A stretch of 61,677 nt of DNA from Pirellulaceae bacterium (GCA_012744395.1 JAAYCB010000102.1:1-61677), one strand, 5' to 3'. Counted from the stretch's first letter, positions 17,457 to 26,550 are shown. Notes: a model not told the origin generated them from the sequence alone. Program-made: numbers and translations.

Positions 17457-20400
17457 GTGCCAAAGCGTGACGACATCCACAAGGTGATGATTATCGGTTC
17501 GGGGCCGATCGTGATCGGCCAGGCCTGCGAGTTCGACTATTCGGGCACGCAGGCCTGCAAGGCCCTGCGGCGCCTGGGCTACCAGATCGTGCTGGTGAAT
17601 TCGAACCCGGCGACGATCATGACCGATCCGGGCATGGCCGACGTGACCTACATCGAGCCCTTGAACGTTTCCACGTTGGCCGACATCATCGCCCGCGAGA
17701 AGCCCGACGCCCTGCTGCCGAACCTGGGCGGCCAGACGGGGCTGAATCTCGCCTCGGAACTTTTCCGGGCCGGGGTCCTCGGCGAGCACGGCGTCGAGAT
17801 GATCGGCGTCCAGGTCGACGCGATCGAGCGCGGCGAGGACCGCGAGGCGTTCAAGCAGACGATGAGCCGGCTGGGGATCGAGATGCCGCGGAGCAAGATC
17901 GCCCACACGCTGGCCGAGGCCGAGGTGTATGTCGAGGAGATCGGCCTGCCTTGCGTGATCCGCCCGGCCTACACGATGGGCGGAACCGGCGGCGGCCTGG
18001 TTTACAACATGGAGGAATTCCGCACCGTCGTCCAGCGCGGCCTGGCGGCCAGCTTTGTCAAGCAGGTCCTCGTCGAGGAGTCGGTCCTCGGCTGGGAGGA
18101 GCTCGAGCTGGAGGTCGTCCGCGACGCCAAGAACCAGATGATCACGGTCTGCTTCATCGAGAATGTCGACCCGATGGGCGTGCATACCGGCGATTCCTAC
18201 TGCACCGCGCCGATGCTGACCATCGGCGCGAGCCTCCAACAGCGGCTCCAGAAGCACGCCTACGACATCGTCGAGGCGATCCAGGTGATCGGCGGGACAA
18301 ACGTCCAGTTCGCCCACGATCCGCAGACGGGGCGCGTCGTCGTGATCGAGATCAATCCGCGGACCTCGCGGAGTTCGGCCCTGGCGTCGAAGGCCACGGG
18401 GTTTCCGATCGCCTACGTTTCCGCCCTCCTGGCCGGTGGATTGACACTCGACGAGATCCCCTACTGGCGCGACGGTACGCTGGAGAAATACACCCCCTCG
18501 GGCGACTACGTCGTCGTCAAGTTCGCCCGCTGGGCCTTCGAAAAATTCGAGGGGCTCGTCGACAGGCTGGGCACGCAGATGCGCGCCGTCGGCGAGGTGA
18601 TGAGTCTCGGCAAGACCTACAAGGAGGCCCTTCAGAAGGCGATTCGCTCGCTGGAGATCGGCCGCTACGGCCTGGGCTTCGCCAAGGATTTCAACAAGCG
18701 CTCGGTCGAGGAATTGATGGGCATGCTGGCCGAGCCCACCTCGGAGCGGCAGTTCATCATCTACGAGGCGCTCCGCAAGGGGGCCCGCGTCGCCGCGATT
18801 GCCGAGAAGACGTTCATCAAGCCGTGGTTCATCGAGCAGATGCAGGAACTGGTCGAGCTGGAGGAGCAGATTCTCGCCCACAAGGACAACCTGTCCGACG
18901 CGCTGCTGGTGAGGGCCAAGATGGACGGCTTCGCCGACCGCTACCTGGCCAGGTTGCTGGGCGTGGCGGAGAAGCAGGTTCGCCAGCGGCGGACGGCCCT
19001 CGGGGTGGTCGAGGGCTGGCACGCCGTGCCGGTCAGCGGGGTCGAAGGCGCGGCCTACTATTACTCGACCTACAACGCGCCGGACGCCAGCCAGACCTCG
19101 ACCGGCCGCAAGGTGATGGTTCTCGGCGGCGGGCCCAACCGGATCGGCCAGGGGATCGAGTTCGACTACTGCTGCGTCCACGCGGCGTTCGCGCTCCGCG
19201 ACGAGGGGATCGAGTCGATCATGGTCAACTGCAACCCCGAGACCGTCTCCACGGACTACGACACCTCGAACAAGCTGTACTTCGAACCGCTCACCGTCGA
19301 AGACGTGCTGAGCATCTACGAGAAGGAGAAGCCGGAGGGGGTGATCGTGCAGTTCGGCGGGCAGACCCCGCTGAACATCGCCGCCGAACTGGCCGAGGCA
19401 GGGGTCAAGATTTTGGGCACTTCGCCCGACGCGATCGACCTCGCCGAGGACCGCGACCGCTTCTGCCAGATCATGCGGAAGCTGGGCATCCCGCAGCCCG
19501 AGTCGGGCATGGCCAGCAACCTGGAGGAAGCCCTGGAAATCGCCGCGCGGATCGGCTACCCGCTGATGGTCCGGCCATCGTTCGTCCTCGGCGGCCGCGC
19601 GATGGAGGTCGTCCACGACGAGGAAATGCTGCGGCGATACGTTCAAGCCGCCGTCGACGTGACCCCCGAACGGCCGATCCTCATCGACAAGTTCCTGGAT
19701 AACGCGATCGAGGTCGAGGCCGATGCGATCGCCGACGGGGAAGACGCCTTCGTGCCGGCGATCATGGAGCATATCGAGCTGGCCGGGATCCACTCGGGCG
19801 ACTCGGCCTGCGTGATCCCCCCGATCAGCATCTCGCCCAAGCACATCGACACGATCTACCAGTACAACCGCAAGATCGCCATCGAGCTGGGCGTGGTCGG
19901 ACTGATGAACATCCAGTACGCGATCTACAAGGACACGGTCTATATTCTCGAGGCCAATCCGCGGGCGAGCCGCACCGTGCCGCTGGTCTCCAAGGTCTGC
20001 AACATCCCCATGGCCCACATCGCCACCCAGGTGATGCTGGGCAGGAAGCTCTCGGAAATGAACCTGGCGCGGAGGGCGTTTCCCCATTTCGGGGTCAAGG
20101 AGGCCGTCTTCCCCTTCAACATGTACCACGAGGTCGATCCGGTGCTCGGCCCCGAGATGCGGAGCACCGGCGAGGTGCTGGGCATGGCCAACTCGTTCGG
20201 GCTGGCCTTCTACAAGGCCGAGGAGGGGACGGGAGTCCCCCTGCCCCTGGAAGGCACGGTGCTGATCACCGTGGCCGACCGCGACAGGCCGGCGGTCCAG
20301 GAGGTCGCCCGCCGCTTCGACGAACTGGGGTTCAAGATCGTGGCCACCGAAGGCACCCAGGCGTTTCTCCTCGAACAAGGGATCGCGGCGGACCTGATCG

Positions 20401-20654
20401 CCAAGATGCGCGAGGGGCGGCCGAATATCGTCGATGCCCTGATCGACGGCCAGATCCAGCTTGTGATCAACACGCCGAGGGGAAAGGCCAGCAAGGCCGA
20501 CGACGCCTACATTCGCCAGATGGCGATCCGCTGCAAGGTCCCCTACGTGACCACGCTCGCCGCAGCGATGGCCGCGGCCAAGGGCATCGACGCCCGCCGG
20601 AAGGGGCGCGGAGGGGCCAAGAGCCTCCAGGAGTACCACGCCGATATCGTCTGA
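17457..20654 (+). CDS. carB: carbamoyl-phosphate synthase large subunit
   Basis: This 1065-residue protein makes carbamoyl phosphate from bicarbonate, ATP and ammonia for pyrimidine and arginine synthesis. It has two ATP-grasp halves: the first opens with KVMIIGSGPIVIGQACEFDYSG and the second with KVMVLGGGPNRIGQGIEFDY. RPAYTMGGTGGG and RPSFVLGGRAMEVV are the ATP loops. The last 130 residues form the MGS-like allosteric domain (VPLPLEGTVLITVADRDRP). Length matches the family. GTG 17457 follows CAGGAG. The small subunit carA is not in the window. The gene ends at a palindrome shared with the convergent lipoprotein gene. Confidence 0.98.
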   Translation: MPKRDDIHKVMIIGSGPIVIGQACEFDYSGTQACKALRRLGYQIVLVNSNPATIMTDPGMADVTYIEPLNVSTLADIIAREKPDALLPNLGGQTGLNLASELFRAGVLGEHGVEMIGVQVDAIERGEDREAFKQTMSRLGIEMPRSKIAHTLAEAEVYVEEIGLPCVIRPAYTMGGTGGGLVYNMEEFRTVVQRGLAASFVKQVLVEESVLGWEELELEVVRDAKNQMITVCFIENVDPMGVHTGDSYCTAPMLTIGASLQQRLQKHAYDIVEAIQVIGGTNVQFAHDPQTGRVVVIEINPRTSRSSALASKATGFPIAYVSALLAGGLTLDEIPYWRDGTLEKYTPSGDYVVVKFARWAFEKFEGLVDRLGTQMRAVGEVMSLGKTYKEALQKAIRSLEIGRYGLGFAKDFNKRSVEELMGMLAEPTSERQFIIYEALRKGARVAAIAEKTFIKPWFIEQMQELVELEEQILAHKDNLSDALLVRAKMDGFADRYLARLLGVAEKQVRQRRTALGVVEGWHAVPVSGVEGAAYYYSTYNAPDASQTSTGRKVMVLGGGPNRIGQGIEFDYCCVHAAFALRDEGIESIMVNCNPETVSTDYDTSNKLYFEPLTVEDVLSIYEKEKPEGVIVQFGGQTPLNIAAELAEAGVKILGTSPDAIDLAEDRDRFCQIMRKLGIPQPESGMASNLEEALEIAARIGYPLMVRPSFVLGGRAMEVVHDEEMLRRYVQAAVDVTPERPILIDKFLDNAIEVEADAIADGEDAFVPAIMEHIELAGIHSGDSACVIPPISISPKHIDTIYQYNRKIAIELGVVGLMNIQYAIYKDTVYILEANPRASRTVPLVSKVCNIPMAHIATQVMLGRKLSEMNLARRAFPHFGVKEAVFPFNMYHEVDPVLGPEMRSTGEVLGMANSFGLAFYKAEEGTGVPLPLEGTVLITVADRDRPAVQEVARRFDELGFKIVATEGTQAFLLEQGIAADLIAKMREGRPNIVDALIDGQIQLVINTPRGKASKADDAYIRQMAIRCKVPYVTTLAAAMAAAKGIDARRKGRGGAKSLQEYHADIV

Positions 20655-20668
20655 AACGGCTCAAGACG

Positions 20669-20694
20669 GGTTCCCAAGCTGGAGCTTGGGAACC
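20669..20694. terminator. 26-bp palindrome between convergent genes, copy 2
   Basis: The hairpin made by GGTTCCCAAGCT and AGCTTGGGAACC sits in the 64-bp gap between carB and the convergent lipoprotein gene. The position suits a bidirectional terminator, although neither side has a proper T-run. Confidence 0.55.
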
Positions 20695-20718
20695 AGGAAA
20701 CATGCCGGTGCGGCTGGA

Positions 20719-22770
20719 TCATTTGTCCCGCGGTTGTTCCGGTTCGGCTTCCGGCGCCGGTTTGGCCTGGTTTTCTTCCGCCGCCGTCTTCCCGGCCTCG
20801 GGCCTGGCATCCGTCGGGCTGGCGGCGGCGGGAGCGGGCGTCTCTTTCTCGCCCTTGGGTCGAGCGGGAGATGTCTCCTCCTCCGCTCCGCTGAGCTTCT
20901 TCAGCCACCGCGCGCGGACGAGATTTCCGCTCAGCCCGGGAGCGTCCTTGTCGCTCTCATAAAGCTCGATCGCCTCGGCGGTCCGGCCGGTGGCTTCGCA
21001 GACCCTGGCCAGGTTGTAGACGGCCCCGTGCCGCCATTTGCCATCCGGGTCGACGGCCAGCACGCGGGTCCGAAAGTAGTCCTCCGCGGCCGCGTAGTTG
21101 CCGGATTGCCCGACGACCAATCCCAGCCAATAGCTGGCGTCGATCTTCGCCGCGCGGACGTCCGCTTCGGTCTGGGCATCCAGGTGGGCGACGGAAACGG
21201 CAAAATCCGACTGCCGCGCCAGTTGATAGAGCTGGGTCGCGCTGGGGTCCCCCGTGAACACGCCCTTGAAATGGTAGGCGCGGGCCTTCCACAGGGCGCT
21301 GCCGAACACGGACCCGAAGATGTTCTGCTGCTGCCACTGAAAACGCTCTTGCCCGTAGTGGATCTCCTGCCACAGCACCTGGTAGGGCAGCGGCCAGAGG
21401 ACCGCGTCCGTGATCTGCGGGGACTGCTTGAACCGCGCCGCCTGGGCGCTGGGATCGGAGGAGAGCACGATCCTCTCGTCGCCGGTCAGCCGGCTCTCGA
21501 CCAGCTTCATCCGTTGGGTCAGATAGCCCGGCGAGGCCTCGACGAGCGCCACGACGTGTTGCAGGTCTTCTTTGCGCACCGGGTAATCGCCCTCCTGGAG
21601 GGCGTCCATCTGGCGGAGCACCGCGTCGTCGCCGGCGGCCTCGGAGAGGGTCGCCGGCTGGCCGGTCAATCCGAGCTCGCCCAATCGCCAGCCTCCCGGC
21701 TTGACGATCGGCAAGCCCAGCGAAGGGTCGAACAGGTAGACGTCCCCCTCGATCAGCACGCCCACCGCCCAGAGCCGCGTCGGGGCGGGCTCCTGGCCGC
21801 CCTCGCCCAGCAGGCCGAGCAGCGCTGCGTCGAGATTCCACTGCCGGGCCAGGAGCACGAAGACCCAGGCCCGCTCGATCGCCGTCCCCCGCCCCAAGAA
21901 CAGCGTTTCCCAGGGTTTCTTGACCAGCGGCGCAGCCCTCTGGCCGAGCGTCGGGACCGTCCGTTCCAACTGGATGTTCTTGACGACCCAATCGAACAGC
22001 GCCAGCGCCGGCTTGACCGGATCGTCGAGCTGCTCGCCGCTGGCCCATGCGGCCACGTTGCGGAGCCAGACGGCCTCCTGGAACGTGAAGCTGTCCGTGA
22101 CCGGGAACGCGAGCAGGGCCGGATCGATCACCTGGCCGTAGGCGACCAACTCGATGCCGATCCGGCCGACCTCCGCAACCGGAATCTGGGCAACCAGGCC
22201 CCGCGCCTGGCTGGCGGCCTTCTCCGCCGAGTCCGCGCCGCCGGCCTCGATCGCGCCCAACTGGTCGGCAAGCACAAGGAGCTGCTCCGCCTGGCGGGCG
22301 ATCTCAATCAGCCCGAACCGCACGGCGACATCCGCCAACCGTTGTCCCAGCGCGCGGGCTTCGGCGGCAAGGCCGGCGGCCGGTTCGGGCCCCGCCGCGG
22401 CAGCGTCTTGTTGCAGCTTGGCGATCTTCTCGGCAAATGCCACCAGTTGTCTGCCCGCCGCCGAAGTCTCCCCGCTGATCCCGGCGATCATCGGGTCGGG
22501 CTGCCAGTCCTCCTGGGGCTTCTGTTTGCGGACCCACTGGTCGAGGCGGTTGATCGTCTGCTGGCGCATCTCGCCGCTGTCGAATTCCTCGAGCCGATTG
22601 AGAATCGTGTCGATTGCGTAATCGAATAGTTCGTCGCGCCAGAGGACGTTGTCGGTGCTGTGCGATCCGTCGTCGCCGCTCGGGCCGCCGGGTCGATTGC
22701 ATCCGGCAAGAGCAGCGGTGATTGCAGCGAACGCCGCGGCCGCGAAAACCGTAAGGCGGGTCGGTTTCAT
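20719..22770 (-). CDS. large lipoprotein with degenerate transglutaminase-like and TPR-like regions
   Basis: This 683-residue protein starts with a lipoprotein signal (ITAALAGC). Residues about 230-370 look like the transglutaminase fold: RGTAIERAWVFVLLARQWNL corresponds to the cysteine helix and AVGVLIEGDVYLFDPSLGLP to the His/Asp strands. The nucleophilic cysteine and the histidine are replaced, so it is probably not catalytic. A region near residues 530-610 (AAEDYFRTRVLAVDP, then YNLARVCEATGRTAEAIELY) is TPR-like. The last 60 residues are a Pro/Ala/Glu tail. It lies downstream of the DAGK-kdsA pair on the same strand, 78 bp after kdsA. I cannot assign a function. Confidence 0.75.
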   Translation of the reverse strand: MKPTRLTVFAAAAFAAITAALAGCNRPGGPSGDDGSHSTDNVLWRDELFDYAIDTILNRLEEFDSGEMRQQTINRLDQWVRKQKPQEDWQPDPMIAGISGETSAAGRQLVAFAEKIAKLQQDAAAAGPEPAAGLAAEARALGQRLADVAVRFGLIEIARQAEQLLVLADQLGAIEAGGADSAEKAASQARGLVAQIPVAEVGRIGIELVAYGQVIDPALLAFPVTDSFTFQEAVWLRNVAAWASGEQLDDPVKPALALFDWVVKNIQLERTVPTLGQRAAPLVKKPWETLFLGRGTAIERAWVFVLLARQWNLDAALLGLLGEGGQEPAPTRLWAVGVLIEGDVYLFDPSLGLPIVKPGGWRLGELGLTGQPATLSEAAGDDAVLRQMDALQEGDYPVRKEDLQHVVALVEASPGYLTQRMKLVESRLTGDERIVLSSDPSAQAARFKQSPQITDAVLWPLPYQVLWQEIHYGQERFQWQQQNIFGSVFGSALWKARAYHFKGVFTGDPSATQLYQLARQSDFAVSVAHLDAQTEADVRAAKIDASYWLGLVVGQSGNYAAAEDYFRTRVLAVDPDGKWRHGAVYNLARVCEATGRTAEAIELYESDKDAPGLSGNLVRARWLKKLSGAEEETSPARPKGEKETPAPAAASPTDARPEAGKTAAEENQAKPAPEAEPEQPRDK

Positions 22771-22848
22771 GAGTGGTTCCCAGCGAAAAGTTGCAGACAA
22801 CGAATCGTCGGCGGCCAGCGATCGGGCCGGGCGCGGACGATCGGTGGG

Positions 22849-23679
22849 TCAGTGAAAGCCTTCGATGGTTTGGCGGATCGCAACCAGCCGCCGGACGAGC
22901 GCGGCGAACTGCGCAAGGGGCACCATGTTCGGTCCGTCGCTGGGAGATTTCTCCGGCTGCGGATGGGTTTCGAAGAACAGCCCGTCCGCGCCGATCGCGG
23001 TGGCGGCCCGCGCCAGCGGCTCGACCATCGCGCGTTCTCCGCCCGACGAGTCGCCGCGCCCACCCGGTTCCTGCACGCTGTGGGTGGCGTCGAAAACCAC
23101 CGGCGCGCCCAGCGCCTGCATGCGGGGAATGCTCCGCATGTCGTTGACCAGGCGGCCGTAGCCGAAAAAGGTCCCCCGCTCGCAGAGCAGCACCTGGCGG
23201 CACCCGCCCGAAGCGAGCTTGTCGACGACGTGCCGCATATCCCCCGGCGCCAGGAACTGCCCTTTCTTCACGTTGACCGGCCGGCCGGTGGCCGCCGCGG
23301 CCAGCAACAGGTCCGTCTGGCGGGCCAGAAAGGCGGGGATTTGCAGCAGGTCGCATACCTCGGCGGCCCGGGCCGCCTGGGCGGGCTCATGGATGTCGGT
23401 GGTCACCGGCAGCCCGGTCTCCTCCTTGACCCGTTTGAGCGTGGCCAGGCCGGCCTCGATGCCCGGCCCGCGATACGAGGCGACGCTCGTCCGGTTCGCC
23501 TTGTCGAACGACGCCTTGAAAACCACCTGGACCGGCAGATCGGCGAGTTCCCGGCGCAATCGGCGGGCGATTGCCAGGGCCGTGGCGTCGTCTTCAAGCA
23601 CGCAAGGGCCGGCGATCACCAGCAGCCGCTCCCCGCGACCGCAGCGGTAGGGGCCGATCGTGACGGGGTTTTCTGGCAC
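22849..23679 (-). CDS. kdsA: 2-dehydro-3-deoxyphosphooctonate aldolase (Kdo-8-phosphate synthase)
   Basis: This 276-residue cytosolic enzyme condenses arabinose-5-phosphate and phosphoenolpyruvate to Kdo-8-phosphate, the precursor of the inner core of lipopolysaccharide. [42 protein letters not shown] and [11 protein letters not shown] are all present. The segment [12 protein letters not shown] has a cysteine where Escherichia coli has asparagine, which marks the metal-dependent class. The start is GTG 23679, preceded by AAGGA; the upstream open frame overlaps the kinase gene. It follows the diacylglycerol kinase-like gene by 11 bp. Confidence 0.96.
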   Translation of the reverse strand: MPENPVTIGPYRCGRGERLLVIAGPCVLEDDATALAIARRLRRELADLPVQVVFKASFDKANRTSVASYRGPGIEAGLATLKRVKEETGLPVTTDIHEPAQAARAAEVCDLLQIPAFLARQTDLLLAAAATGRPVNVKKGQFLAPGDMRHVVDKLASGGCRQVLLCERGTFFGYGRLVNDMRSIPRMQALGAPVVFDATHSVQEPGGRGDSSGGERAMVEPLARAATAIGADGLFFETHPQPEKSPSDGPNMVPLAQFAALVRRLVAIRQTIEGFH

Positions 23680-23690
23680 GGCACATTCCT

Positions 23691-24617
23691 TCACGGCACG
23701 AGCAACGTCAAACGCCGCGGCAACACGTCCACCTCGACCGGCAACATGCCGCCCGGGTCGCCGTCGAGCTGGTAGGCGACGGCCTGGTCGGACACAAAAC
23801 GCAGCCGGCTGGCACGCGACAGCCGGCACCCCGAAAGCCGCGCGTGCCATCCCCCCAGCTGGGCGGCAATCGCAAACTGCACCCCCCGAAGCAGCGAGTT
23901 GCCTCGGTAGGTGCACAGGTCCAGTCGCCCATCGTCGCTCTTGGCCTGGATCGCCAAGGGGATCCCCCATCCGTAGCGGGGGAGGTTGCAGGCGAAGGCC
24001 CAATGGACCCGCAGCGGCGCGGAATCCCGACCATCGCAGTATACCCGGATTTCAGGATATCGATAACTGCGAATGCACCCCCACACCGGTTTGAAGTAAC
24101 TCGCATAGCCGATGTGGCCTCCACCCGGGCCGGCCGCCAGGCGTTGCCCATGGACCTGCCGGACCACCTCGGCGTCAAACCCGCATCCGATCACCACCAG
24201 GAACAGCCGGCCATTGGCAAGTCCCGCGTCGAGCGCGGCGCGGCGGCCCTCGACGAGCGTCCGGCAGACGCTTTCCGGGCGGCCAGAGAAGCCGAAGTGC
24301 TTGGCGAGCAGGTTGGCGGTGCCGGCGGCAAGCAGCGAAATCGGCACGCCCGGCACCGTGCGATTGGCCAGTTCGGCCGCCGTTCCGTCGCCACCCGCTC
24401 CGACCAGCGCTCGCAGCCGGCCCTTCCGATACAGATCGTTGGCTTTCTCGGCGACCTCGCCCAGGTCCGTCAAGGCTTCGACGCAAAACCCTCGCTTCCG
24501 GAGCAGATCGGCGAGCCGACCCACGCGAGCGCCTACGCCGCGGCGCCCGGCCTGGGGATTGACCGAGATGAGCACATGATCGGCGATGTCGGAAATCCGC
24601 GCTGCAAGGTCGAGCAT
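23691..24617 (-). CDS. diacylglycerol kinase-family lipid kinase
   Basis: This 308-residue protein of the YegS/DAGK family phosphorylates a lipid with a free hydroxyl, such as diacylglycerol or a sphingoid base, at the membrane face. [14 protein letters not shown] opens the catalytic domain and [13 protein letters not shown] is the ATP-binding glycine motif. [14 protein letters not shown] and [11 protein letters not shown] follow in the expected order. The C-terminal beta-sandwich ends [16 protein letters not shown]. The ATG at 24617 sits about 18 nt after the start site of the promoter at 24642-24670. It leads an operon with kdsA and probably the lipoprotein gene, suggesting a link to envelope lipid synthesis. 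Confidence 0.9.
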   Translation of the reverse strand: MLDLAARISDIADHVLISVNPQAGRRGVGARVGRLADLLRKRGFCVEALTDLGEVAEKANDLYRKGRLRALVGAGGDGTAAELANRTVPGVPISLLAAGTANLLAKHFGFSGRPESVCRTLVEGRRAALDAGLANGRLFLVVIGCGFDAEVVRQVHGQRLAAGPGGGHIGYASYFKPVWGCIRSYRYPEIRVYCDGRDSAPLRVHWAFACNLPRYGWGIPLAIQAKSDDGRLDLCTYRGNSLLRGVQFAIAAQLGGWHARLSGCRLSRASRLRFVSDQAVAYQLDGDPGGMLPVEVDVLPRRLTLLVP

Positions 24618-24641
24618 GAAGGAGCGTTCCAAACATCCTGA

Positions 24642-24670
24642 AGTATAGAGAACGTGCTGGCGGTTCGCAA
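24642..24670 (-). promoter_or_regulatory. sigma-70-type promoter of the DAGK-kdsA operon
   Basis: On the minus strand TTGCGA (4/6) and TATACT (5/6) are 17 bases apart, giving a start near 24635 and a leader of about 18 nt. Confidence 0.6.
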
Positions 24671-24823
24671 CGCGACGACCCCGCCCCGCCGGGCTCTGCC
24701 ACCGACGGGCTAGGGAGTGATTCTGCGGTCGATTATGCCGCAGCAATCCGCGGCGAATGTAGCCGAATGAGACATCGTGAAAACGCCTCAGAAATCGGGC
24801 GAGGGGGTGCGGGGTGAGAATTA

Positions 24824-24848
24824 TAAACTGTTGCGAGTCAGTGGTTTA
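24824..24848. promoter_or_regulatory. dyad upstream of the sigma-54 promoter
   Basis: TAAACTG, eight bases, then CAGTGGTTTA form an imperfect inverted repeat with a two-base insertion. It lies about 65-90 bp upstream of the predicted start of the small RNA, within the range used by sigma-54 activators. The activator is unknown. Confidence 0.35.
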
Positions 24849-24887
24849 AGAAGAGAAACCCGTCCTGTTTTGCCGGTCTGGGCGGTT

Positions 24888-24902
24888 TGGCACGCGGATT
24901 GC
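24888..24902 (+). promoter_or_regulatory. sigma-54 (RpoN) promoter
   Basis: TGGCAC at 24888-24893 and TTGC at 24899-24902 are separated by five bases and sit in the context TTGGCACGCGGATTGCT, an exact match to the -24/-12 consensus. Predicted initiation is at G24914, the first base of a strong hairpin. No protein gene follows on this strand until purC at 27181. Confidence 0.75.
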
Positions 24903-24913
24903 TCATACACTCA

Positions 24914-25048
24914 GGCAGCCCAAACGGTTGCGTATTTTGGGACTGGCCCGTGGGGCCTCTGGCGGAGTGTGGTCGGGCGGCTACCTTGCCCTTGCCGTCC
25001 GATCTGACCGTTGTGGATTACGGTCCGGCAGAGGCCCCCATTTTTTTT
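24914..25048 (+). ncRNA. candidate sigma-54-dependent small RNA
   Basis: From the predicted start the RNA folds immediately: 24914-24924 (GGCAGCCCAAA) pairs with 24936-24948 with two bulges. A closing stem then forms between GGGGCCTCTG (24952-24961) and CAGAGGCCCC (25029-25038). Within it are a 9-bp hairpin (24973-24981 with 24994-25002, one G-U pair, 12-nt pyrimidine-rich loop) and a 5-bp hairpin (25006-25010 with 25021-25025). Eight T at 25041-25048 complete an intrinsic terminator. The result is a 135-nt RNA with a 5' hairpin and a three-way junction. I do not recognise it as 6S, SRP, tmRNA or RNase P RNA. No open frame of note lies within it. The convergent GH10-like gene ends at 25078. 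Confidence 0.65.
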
Positions 25049-25077
25049 GCCGCTCCGCTTGTCGGCACATCGGGCAG

Positions 25078-26550
25078 TCAGCGCAGATAGCCCCTGCGGA
25101 TTTCGGCCAGGTGCTCGAGGGCCGGTTTCGGATTCCGCTTGGCGTCGAACAGGCCGCCGTGGGCGAAGTCGTGCGGTTCGGAGTCGCGGAGTTGATTCCA
25201 GAGAATCCCGTGGACGTAGCCCTTGGAAAGGATCAGCGGCACGGTCCGCCTGACCCACTCCGCCTGGCTCTGGGAATTGCGGATCGCCGTCTGAATCTTC
25301 CCGTGGCGGATGGCGAGCGGGTCCTCGGCACTGCTGCTCGGCAGGGTGAGGCTGACGTGGACGGGGATTCCCAGCAGGCTCCAGTAGTCGAGATGCCGGC
25401 TCACGTCGAGCGGGTCCCGGGGGAGTGTGCCGCCGGGGAGGTAGCCGAGGTTCATTTCGAGCATCAGGCCGGTCAGCCCCAGCCGCGCGCGGACCAGCGC
25501 GTCGGCGAAGTGCAGGGGCGAGAAGTCGACCGCCCCGCGGCTGAGGTATTCGCCCCAGGGACGATCGAATGAGACGATCCGCTCCGCGTCCCGGTCCAGC
25601 GAGTGGATGATCTCCACCGCCCGGGCAGTGAGGCGGATCCGCTCGTGCTCGGTGAGCGAGAGGGCGTCGGCCGTGTTCATCCGCGCGCCGCAGATCCAGA
25701 CATCGACGCTGCCGCGGTATCGCCCGACGACGGTCTGGAGAAATTCGGTCACGCAGGCGACGATGCCATTGAAGTCATTGTCGAAGTCGGCCAGCCATTG
25801 GGGCAGCCGCCACGGATCGAAGAGCAGCAGCGGGCCGCCGCAGACAGTCAACCCGTGCTTCCGGCACCACTCGATCTGCTTGTCGGTGATGTCCCAGTAG
25901 AAGCTCCCCTGGGTCGTCTCGATCTCGCGCCAGACCATCGGCACGGCAGCCGCGTTGAACGTCTCCAGATACTGGACCGACGTGTTCTCGTCGAGCAGGG
26001 ACACCCCCACGTTGGCGCCCAGAAAGGTGCTCAGCCGCGACTCCTCGTCGCGCCGGGCGGCGAGCGTCTGCTCGGCATAGCACGCAGTCAGTTCCAACGC
26101 GGCATCGAGCGTCACGCGGAGCGACTCGTTGGCCGTTGCGGTGGCTTCCTCCAAGGACTGCCGCGCACACGAGGCGAGGCGGAATCGGCCGGTCGCCTCC
26201 GCAATCCGCTCGCGCAGCGTGTCCGGCAGGCGGATCCCACTGAGCTGCCATTCGGCGGCCTGGTTCCGCAATTGCGCCAACTCGCCGCGGGCCAGCTCGA
26301 CCGCCAGGTTGTAGGGCGCGGCCCTCTCCATCAGGCTACAGGTTGCCAGGGTCACGCGGCCGTGCCCGGCAACCTCCCAGGGAATATACAGGTTGCCCGA
26401 GTCGGTATTCTCGCGATCGACGACAAGTTCGTTCGCCACCTGCCGCACCTCGACGCGCCAGGGAATGCGATCGTAGCCGGCCAGGTAAGCCTGCTCCACG
26501 ACGTCGTCCGGAAGGGAATCGGACGGACATAAAAATCGCATCAAACCCAT
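25078..26550 (-). CDS. GH10-like (endo-xylanase fold) protein of uncertain activity
   Basis: This 490-residue protein has a C-terminal TIM barrel resembling GH10 endo-1,4-beta-xylanases. TFLGANVGVSLLDEN is like the first strand, ETTQGSFYWDITDKQIEWCRKHGL is typical of GH10, and GLMLEMNLGY holds a glutamate at the nucleophile position. At the expected acid/base site the usual WDVVNE is replaced by VDVWICGARMN, with no glutamate, so xylanase activity is doubtful. The N-terminal 170 residues are an all-beta/helical region of unknown function. No signal peptide is seen. I start at ATG 26550 behind GAGGA; an alternative ATG is at 26541. Confidence 0.75.
   Translation of the reverse strand: MGLMRFLCPSDSLPDDVVEQAYLAGYDRIPWRVEVRQVANELVVDRENTDSGNLYIPWEVAGHGRVTLATCSLMERAAPYNLAVELARGELAQLRNQAAEWQLSGIRLPDTLRERIAEATGRFRLASCARQSLEEATATANESLRVTLDAALELTACYAEQTLAARRDEESRLSTFLGANVGVSLLDENTSVQYLETFNAAAVPMVWREIETTQGSFYWDITDKQIEWCRKHGLTVCGGPLLLFDPWRLPQWLADFDNDFNGIVACVTEFLQTVVGRYRGSVDVWICGARMNTADALSLTEHERIRLTARAVEIIHSLDRDAERIVSFDRPWGEYLSRGAVDFSPLHFADALVRARLGLTGLMLEMNLGYLPGGTLPRDPLDVSRHLDYWSLLGIPVHVSLTLPSSSAEDPLAIRHGKIQTAIRNSQSQAEWVRRTVPLILSKGYVHGILWNQLRDSEPHDFAHGGLFDAKRNPKPALEHLAEIRRGYLR

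Noticed and set aside
16452..20639. Open reading frame of 1395 codons on the minus strand
   Set aside because: It is antisense to the ATP pyrophosphatase and carB genes, whose products are unmistakable. High GC makes such frames common. Its translation is rich in Asp, Arg, Gly and His with no domain.
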